The notes under the pieces: generated by a model
Seen by the model: only the letters and a program-made list of their open reading frames with translations
Database searches by the model: none
Told to the model about the DNA's origin: nothing
Shown here: positions 56,848 to 64,000 of the stretch, one piece after another
Layout of the letters: every line of letters starts with the position of its first letter
Numbering within the stretch: position 1 is the stretch's first letter
Made by a program: the position numbers and the translations under genes
Assembly (NCBI GenBank): GCA_013423385.1
Contig: BLZA01000019.1
Location: 372,001-436,000, forward strand
Length of the DNA: 64,000 nt
Reading direction: 5' to 3'
Source of the DNA: Naganishia liquefaciens
Taxonomy: Eukaryota > Basidiomycota > Tremellomycetes > Filobasidiales > Filobasidiaceae

Positions 56848-59800
56848 AACGGCCCATCATATCGCACTCAACGACCTCTCCGCCCTTTGTGGGTGGTGCA
56901 TCCCAGTCCGGGGGACCCACTCAGACGACGGCGCTGTCAGGCAATCTGCAACGACAAGCACAATATCAGCGCGCAAGTCAATCTCAGTCAAGATCGTCTT
57001 CGGCGAATCGCGGAGGGTACGGAGCTCCTTCACCCACAGCGTCAAGCACCGGTCTCTCTCCAGCTGCATCGACAACATCCAACACATCGCACCAGACATC
57101 AGGATCGTCAACCGGCGGCAAGAAGTTGCAGAAACTCGCTCCCAAACCAGTCGCGCTTGGTAACGGGACTTCGGGACGCCCAGCGGGAACAGGTAACGTT
57201 TCAATTACTAGGACAGGACACGGTATCGAGGTCGGCGTATCAGAACATTCCGCTGCAGGAATCTTCTCATCCCCCGGTAGCAGATCTGGTCAACGTAACG
57301 GAGGATCAGCATCATCATCCATGACGGAAAAGGCTAGAACTAATACATCTGGCGGCAAGGGAGGAAGGTTTACGGTCGATGCAGGCGGGGGATCTCCGAG
57401 CAATTCTCAGGCCATGCATGGCGGATCAAGCAGGAGGCATCCACAACAAGGCTTGCCAGTACCCAATTCGAATACGGCACCCGGAAGCCGGGGGGGTCAA
57501 CAGGGACACAATCAGTATACTTCAGCAGGGGTAGCTTTCGCCAAAACAGGTTCAGCCTCACGCAACGGTCGTCCGATCCCTCCGAGCATGACTGGAATAG
57601 CTGCTGCAGGACAAGTCGCCTACTCACCTTGCGGGAAAAGCCTTCAGCAAGTTCACTTTATGCCTGGGTCCCTTCCGAATTCTGCGTCATCTTCCCGCGC
57701 TCAAACGCCGGCTATGCAGATGCTCGACCTAGAACTCGCTCAATCGGCCTCGTCATTGACGCCGTCAAACCTGTCGCGATCCGCAAATTCGTCTCATATG
57801 GGTCACTCTCAAGGCTTCAATCCGAGGTCGAGTACCGAGCAATCGCCGCTTTCCCAGTCGATTCCGCGATTTGGTCAGATACCGCATCTAGCGGGATCCA
57901 TGCCCACCAACCCATTTGCTCAACCCGCGAGGGCTAGGAGAGTTTCCGGTGCTCATCATCATCCGTACTCGCGGAGTGGCACGTCGACGCCGCTAGAGCC
58001 CCCCTCGCCTTGGGAGGCGACTGGGACGGCTTTTCCCTTCCACCTCAATACAGATGAAGCTAATGCTATCTCAATGGCTTTAGCCGGGCAACAGGAAGCC
58101 CAGAATCAACGATATGCACAAGCCGCATTCGAGGGACTTCAAGGTCCCGGACTTGGGAGCATAGACTCTGAGCAGTTGCTGAGCGGGATGGGACGCGCTA
58201 CCAACGCTGATTCTCAAAGTGCTATAAGTTCCTCCAGGCCGATGTCTGCCGTCGGCGGTAACGATCGGACGCGGATAAATCATGGACATCAGCGGCGAGA
58301 TTCCCAGGACGAGGAAACCCAACGAATCAAACTAGAAAACGCCGTCCTCAAGAATATGCTTGCCGGGGGCGAGCCTCTGAATTGGAACGTGATAGAAGGA
58401 CTCAACAGAAAGGCTATGAACACAGGGAGTGGCCAGCAAGCCAGCATAGGTCTTCCGATCGATCTCGCCGGCCACAACATGGTTTCTGGCTCATCGACTG
58501 GTCAACAGCAAAATGCACAGTTCGAGCTATCCGCGGCAGAGCTCGATGCCATTCTTATGCACGAATCGTTCGGCAAAGTGCAGAGTAACATGGATGCTCC
58601 AGCACCGTTCATTAACAGTACGAGCGGAATGTCGAAAGAGGTGGAGGACCAAGGATATGCAGGGCCTCGACAAGACCAAGGACGGAATATCCTACAGACA
58701 CCGGCCTCTGGTATTCTGAACTCAGCGGATGCGAATCCTTACGGATCTTCGTTCGGATCTGCCGGTATCAGTGCATCCACGCCAAGTCTGCTCACACAGC
58801 AGTTCCAGCAAGTCTTGCCCTCGGGATCGACCGGGAGACCCGTGACATCTACAGCCGACCGCATGTCCGCGTCTTTGCCCAATCGGTCTCAGCCTATGCC
58901 TCACATGGGATCAGCGCAGCCGCCGAATCGGCAAACCAAAAGCGGTATTCTTCCCACGCCCCCGGCAAGCTTCTCTCAGTCTTTCGCGTATCCACCTGGT
59001 CGTCTAGGAAATCACAGTGCTGCTGGATGGGGGCCCAGCCGAGGAGTGCAGGAGAAGCGAGACAGAACGGCAACAGGCGTCTCCATGTCCGCTGGGGCTG
59101 CCAACCGAAATATGGGTTTGTACACCCCTTTGATCACGCCTACGGCGCTGGTGGAGAACATGAGTTTGGCGAGTCCTACAACACCTGTAAGTGCTTTGGC
59201 GAGTCTAGAGTTGTAGAAGCGGAAACTTACTGCATCAACACTGGTATCCTATCACAGGGCTACAACCTGCCAACGTCTGCTGATCAAGTTCGCCATATGC
59301 CCGAAACCCCGGGTTCCGCTCCCGGATCAAACAGAGCCAAGCACAGCAGACACGCCTCGCAGAACGCGATCCGAGCCACGAATTCCGGACTCACAACAGT
59401 CACTGCGCAACAGCCAGCGTCGGCGGCCTCTCCTGCATCCGAGAACCTGCCTCCGCTTCCGGCCGGCTTACAGCTTGAACAGCTTGCACAGTTCGGTAGT
59501 GCTGGTTTGGAAATGGCAATCCGCCTTGGAATGCAGATGGGCATGCGTTTGAGTCAAGGGAACACGCACCAGACACATTCTACTCCTGGTACCGAAGATG
59601 CATCAAGCTTGTCAACATCTCTCGAGCCTCAGCCCATGCATGAACAAATGGCCCGAGTGCTCCAGGAGACTGCGACCAGTCAAGTATCGTCGCTTTCACC
59701 CCGGTCGCCGTCAGGTCCCAGTGCGGCCAGGTATGGCTCGATGACGACGGGATCCGCAGCCAGCGATTTGCCGAGCACAAACATCGTCGCAGAAATCTTG

Positions 59801-62595
59801 AACGACGACTTTTTCACATCCGTTCAACCTTCGATGACTCCCGGTCTCACTCCCGGTGTCGCTTCTGGTTTCAGCACATCCGGACAAACATCCCAGTCAG
59901 GGCAAGAATCATCTTTGGTCTCACCTCAGATACAATCTCCGACAGCCTCAGTTGTGCCAGATTCGAATGTGACGCACGACGTTCTTGCTCAGAAAGATCC
60001 CCTTGCTGCTCAAATTTGGAAAGCGTACGCCAAAGCCAAGACAACACTACCTAATGGGCCTCGAATGGAGAATTTAACGTGGCGTATGATGCACATGACT
60101 CTGAAGAAAGTCGAGTCGACGCCGAAGCCCAGTCGAGAGATTAAGTTGGTGCCAGAGGAGTCCGAGTCGCTTGCTTTAGAGGAAGAGGAAGAGAGAGATG
60201 TACCCTCTGCTATGGTTGCAGAAGAGGTGGAGAGAGGAAGAAGAGGAAGGTTCAGGGGCAAGGGCAAAGTTGTCGGTTTCGATGCAGAATCTCCTCAGAA
60301 TCGTCAAGAAAGGTGAGAATTCGTCGAAATGGTCTTGTCTCGTTGCTGACGCGTTGAGGTCAATCAGCCCTGATGCCATGGACTGGAGGGCCGCGAGCCG
60401 ATCTCGATCTCGCGCATCTGTAATGGATTGGCGTCCTAGCTCAAGATCTCGCTCACGATCCACATTCAATCGGAATCGCAATCCTTACGAGCATGCATCA
60501 GAAGTGCATTCGCAAGCCATGCTCGCGCTTGGGACAGACATGCCACTTCAAGAACAACTTTTGGCCTTCACCCAAAGCTCTTCCCACGACACTCAGTGGC
60601 CGATGTCGCAATACGTCTCAGATGAACTTCAAGGCAGCGCAAATGCGTCTACCGAACCGCCTGCAACGCAAGAGGATCTGGCCGGAATCTCTTCATTTAC
60701 ATCCCAGTTTAGCCCGGATCATCAAGCACGGCGAAAACCTACCAGTTTCACGAAAAATGCGTTCGAATATGATCAAGCAATCCGTACGGCTGCTGCGTAC
60801 GATGCTTTCGCCAGTTCGGTGCCCAATGATCAGCCGTTGCATCTGAGCGGCGAGGTTCTACCATCCTCCCTGACCAGTCAATCTGGTCCTTCGGCGACGT
60901 TGGCGCTCTCGCCCAAGAATTATCAGAAATTGCCAGGAATTTCGGGACCTGGCTTGTTTGACGAAACCCAAGAGAATTTCCATCCGCAATATGGATTCCT
61001 CCCTCGCCGTGTCAGAAAGACGAGCTTTGATCATACTGTAGCACAAGGCTCTTCTGCCGAGAGCAACTCAGGCTTGTTGCCACCACCCAGGGCTGGTAAA
61101 GTAAGTCGCCTCATCCGGATAAACAAGCCTTTGCTCAAATTCTCCATTCGAACTAGGTCAGGAAGAGGTCAGCCGAAGCTTCGCCAGCTCTCGGCCCCCA
61201 AAAAGGACGCGATGATGTTTCTGCTTCGGCGGATCTCCCTTTACCAACATCGGCTTCTGTCCAAGTGCCAACAGGTTCTTTCCCAAATACCGCTTTCACG
61301 TTTAGCGTTCCCGGAACATATGAAGCATTCTTTGACATCAACGCCGCTAGCGCCGCTACGCCATCTGCCCTCCCCGAGGTTGCTGGACCAAGCGACTTGG
61401 ACTCGGCCTCGGGAGACATGGGACAGGCATACATGCACGCTCTGCAAAACATGCTCAATCAAGGGTCCACGGCGGAGACCACGCGTGCACTCCTAGATTC
61501 AGGCATGGGAAACTCTATGGAGCCCCTTACCAGCTTGGCGGCGATACAGGCTGGAATCCTCCAGCCGGAGAATGCTTTCGATTTCCAGCAACTCATGCAG
61601 CAGTATTTGCACACGAATGCGACAGCGAATCCTTTCACCCATATCGATCCAACTGATGTTTTGGGTGCCAATTTGAGCGCCGTCTCCAATCCATTGGCCG
61701 CCTCCGGCACGCTCTCGAATTTCTCATCGCCGTCGGGGATGTCACCTTCTGTTCATGGCCCACAATTTGTCCAGAGTTCTGGTCCAACAAAACCGCTGCC
61801 GAAGCAGGTAGGGGGAAAAGCCACATCTCTCCATCAAAAACCTCAGCCCGTGCGGTCTAACAGTTCGCCCAACCTGGCTGCACTCCAGCTTGGAATGACC
61901 AGGACATCGAGCAATGGCATTAACATTGCACAAAGCATACATGGCGCCGCAGACAAGGGCGTAGTGAATGTCAAGCATGGGTCTAAGTCGGGTCCCAATA
62001 CCCCGTCGAGCGAAGACGCGGGACTCAATTCGAGCGAAACCCCAACACATTGCAGTAATTGTCAAACCACAAATACGCCGTTATGGAGACGAGATCCTGA
62101 AGGTCAGCCACTGTGCAACGTAAGTCTAAATCTTTCCTCTGCAATCTGTATGTGACTGACCCCCATGCACATTTAGGCTTGTGGCTTGTTTTATGTATGT
62201 ATCGAACTTTCTATCGCTCCGCAGCGGCTAAATTGACTCTTACACACAGAAACTGCATGGCGTGGTCAGACCTTTATCTCTGAAGACGGATGTTATTAAA
62301 AAGAGGTGAGCGAGCTCGATGCCTCACGCTGGATCATTTCTGAACATCTTTGTCCAGGAATCGTGCTGCTCCCGGTGGCAAGGACGGCCCCTCCAATTCT
62401 CCTGCAGTGCGAAAAGGAAGCTCCAACACTGCAAGTGCGGGATTGTCGAAAGGTCCGAGCGCTTCACGGTCAAGAGCGTCATCTCCCGGAACATCACTAG
62501 TATCTACCTCGAGCAGCAAGAAGGCAAGAAGGGTCTCGGAGGCGCCATCGCAGGGCCTGAACTTCACCTCCATAGGCGCGAGCCAATCTTCATAA
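56848..62595 (+). CDS. GAT1: GATA zinc-finger transcription factor, AreA/Gat1-type (nitrogen regulator)
   Basis: This family activates nitrogen-catabolite genes at GATA sites. Exons 56848-59186, 59258-60312, 60368-61100, 61157-62119, 62177-62194, 62250-62305 and 62358-62595 join in phase for about 1,800 residues. The first coding exon is unresolved: the frame enters from a likely acceptor (TTTCAG) at 56841-56847, and no in-frame ATG lies nearby. Most of the protein is Ser/Gln/Pro-rich. Near 59995-60110 is the fungal GATA N-terminal domain (DUF1752-type): [29 protein letters not shown] duplicated MDWRxxSRSRSR motif follows at about 60378. The finger is [50 protein letters not shown], a C-x2-C-x17-C-x2-C type with the basic tail typical of AreA. 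It is split over four exons, one of only 18 nt. The finger and DUF1752 make the nitrogen role likely. Confidence 0.9.
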
Positions 62596-62724
62596 GCATG
62601 AAATCAGCGTGACTGCCTCAAGTGAAATAAAATGGTTGTGTACAAGCTTTCTTCAACAACACGGCATTGATAGAGTCTCATATTCCTTGTATATACCATC
62701 AGTTGTCTTTTCCGTTTCGCTCTT

Positions 62725-62764
62725 TGTATGAAATAATACAGGCCAATGTATGAAATAATACAGG
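62725..62764. repeat. 18-base direct repeat, two copies
   Basis: TGTATGAAATAATACAGG occurs at 62725-62742 and again at 62747-62764, identical, with 4 bases between. It lies in the short spacer between the GATA gene and the convergent amylase gene, so it is probably in a 3' untranslated region. Confidence 0.75.
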
Positions 62765-62814
62765 ACATACCCAAAGTCACGATCGTCGGAGTTATACATG
62801 ATACGAAATGTCCA

Positions 62815-64000
62815 CTACTTGTGGCAGAGTTGTCGATCCCCAGTCTCGTCAGGATGTCGTGCGAAGAAGATCTCAGCGCCGTCATCTTTCAGGATGAGAC
62901 TGTCGCCAGCGAGAAGGTTGTTTCTGAGAAGACGTGCTCGATCAGGCTGGGGTCGGGCAGATCCGAAAATCTTGCATTCTAGGAGACTGTGTCTTACCTG
63001 TGTGAGTGACTCCGCCTGGAATGACCTCTTCTTCCTTGTACGTCTGCAAGTCGGAGGAGAAGGTCGTGCGCCCTGTCCTGCTGTCGAGATAGAGCTTGCA
63101 GCGGAAGAAGGCGGGTTTGGCAAATCCGAGAGCGCAGATGTGGGGGCTGAAATTGCTGACAATCGAGGACAGAGCTCTGAAGCGATTGCGTTGTCGCGAG
63201 TCATGATGATCTAGGCGGTCAAATTATCGTATTGTGTCAGTGACTGTAGCCAGGGCGTGGAAGAGGATCTCAGAACTCTTTCGACCTACCATTGGTGCTG
63301 GCTGATCGTACGTAAGAGTTGCGAAAGCGCCGGATGAAACGATACGACATTCTAGAACGCTGAAATGCGTCGTGGGAATCGCAAAGTCTGTCAGTTTGAG
63401 TTCAACAGAAGAAATTCTGGCTATTACGTACTCCACAAGTTCCCCTTGGAAACCGGAGCTAGTCATATCCAGAGTCATGGTGGAATCCACTGAGGCTCTC
63501 TACAAGTACGGAAATGATAACCAAGTTAGACCATACCCTATTTGTGTTTGAGCGAGAAGGCAACGCACGTTATTCAACGCAACCAAAACGGGACCCCTGG
63601 AGAAAACCAGATCTTCTCGAGTGGACAGTACGACTCTCCCTTGGTCATCTGCGAAGGGTTTCCCATCGCTTGGCACTTGAACTTTGTTGCTCATAAGGAA
63701 TTTTCGCAGGGCATTCAGATATCGCAGCCGTTTGTATGTGTTGGTTTCGGTAGAATATCCGCCCATTCCCGCTCCCCAAAGAGCTTGTCTATTGTCGGGG
63801 TCGCCAAGACCTGTCGCGATCTCTTGCTCCTCACCTTAGCGAGGAGACGGAACGCATAAGTGCGACGATCGATACGACGTCCTGCCTCCGCTCACTAGAA
63901 CTCACCATAATATGTCACCGGGAAACCAGGGAACATGAACTGTGCGACCAACGCGTTGAAGGCGATAGATTCTGCAGTCACAATGCTACGGAAACGTGGG
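62815..64000 (-). CDS. Alpha-amylase, glycoside hydrolase family 13 (3' part; 5' part beyond right edge)
   Basis: Extracellular fungal alpha-amylases of this type cut alpha-1,4 links in starch and glycogen. The first readable exon gives VTAESIAFNALVAQFMFPGF, then PVTYYG, the strand after the catalytic Asp of family 13. Across an intron come EEQEIATGLGDPDNRQALWG, YKRLRYLNALRKFLM, LVFSRGPVLVALNN, and the C-terminal beta domain (MTLDMTSSGFQGELVDVLE, CRIVSSGAFATLTYDQPAPM). The catalytic triad lies to the right of the window, so activity cannot be judged. The tail after MTRDNAIASELC is uncertain: one frame stays open to a stop at 62815, while another frame with a possible intron (donor GTAAGA) ends slightly earlier. 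No starch-binding domain of CBM20 type was seen. The gene converges on the GATA factor. Confidence 0.8.

Noticed and set aside
1-64000. CRISPR arrays, transposons, LTR or virus-like elements, tRNA or rRNA genes
   Set aside because: I looked for spaced direct repeats, terminal repeats, reverse transcriptase, integrase and transposase motifs, and tRNA T-arm consensus while reading and found none that hold. A scan with tRNAscan-SE and a repeat finder would be needed to exclude them fully.

Overview
The window is nuclear DNA from a basidiomycete fungus, most likely a yeast-like lineage such as the Tremellomycetes. The signs are dense genes on both strands, many introns of about 45 to 100 nt with GTRNGT donors and CTGAC/CTAAC-like branch sites, close divergent gene pairs, and proteins of clear fungal type (LOS1, UTP10, SMI1/KNR4, JEN1-type permease, MET8, a fungal GATA factor). 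I saw no ribosomal RNA, tRNA, CRISPR array, or virus-like or transposon element. The exact species cannot be told from the sequence.

Left part (1-12.8 kb, all minus strand): glycogen phosphorylase (its 3' end runs off the left edge), the tRNA exportin LOS1, and a large CBM21 protein with an RVxF motif that looks like the glycogen-targeting subunit of protein phosphatase 1. From 12.8 to 19.6 kb the gene density collapses: only weak open frames, short tandem repeats and an inverted repeat. At 19.6-21.7 kb lies a JEN1-family monocarboxylate permease with very small exons (13 nt and probably 4 nt). Beyond it is degraded coding DNA and a decayed 3-hydroxyacyl-CoA dehydrogenase fused to a YWTD-type beta-propeller.

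Middle part (25-40.4 kb): an unrecognised conserved-looking gene divergent from a MET8-like sirohaem synthase; UTP10 (small-subunit processome) divergent from FRG1 (nucleolar RNA-associated); and SMI1/KNR4, the cell-wall and signalling scaffold.

Right part (41-64 kb): a secreted protein that looks like a calpain fold without its catalytic residues; a tandem pair of Rid (YjgF/UK114) family genes; CDC37 divergent from an M18 aspartyl aminopeptidase; an MBA1/mL45-like mitochondrial ribosome receptor divergent from a JmjN-JmjC-ePHD (KDM4-like) histone demethylase; a 1.8-thousand-residue GATA transcription factor of the AreA/Gat1 nitrogen-regulator type; and the 3' part of a GH13 alpha-amylase running off the right edge.

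Most genes are housekeeping and do not form one pathway. The only functional theme is alpha-glucan metabolism: glycogen phosphorylase and a PP1 glycogen-targeting subunit near the left edge and alpha-amylase at the right edge. The most unusual observations are the micro-exons of the permease, the pseudo-calpain, the dehydrogenase-propeller fusion relic and the split GATA zinc finger. All exon joins were worked out by eye from splice signals, reading-frame phase and family motifs. No database was consulted.
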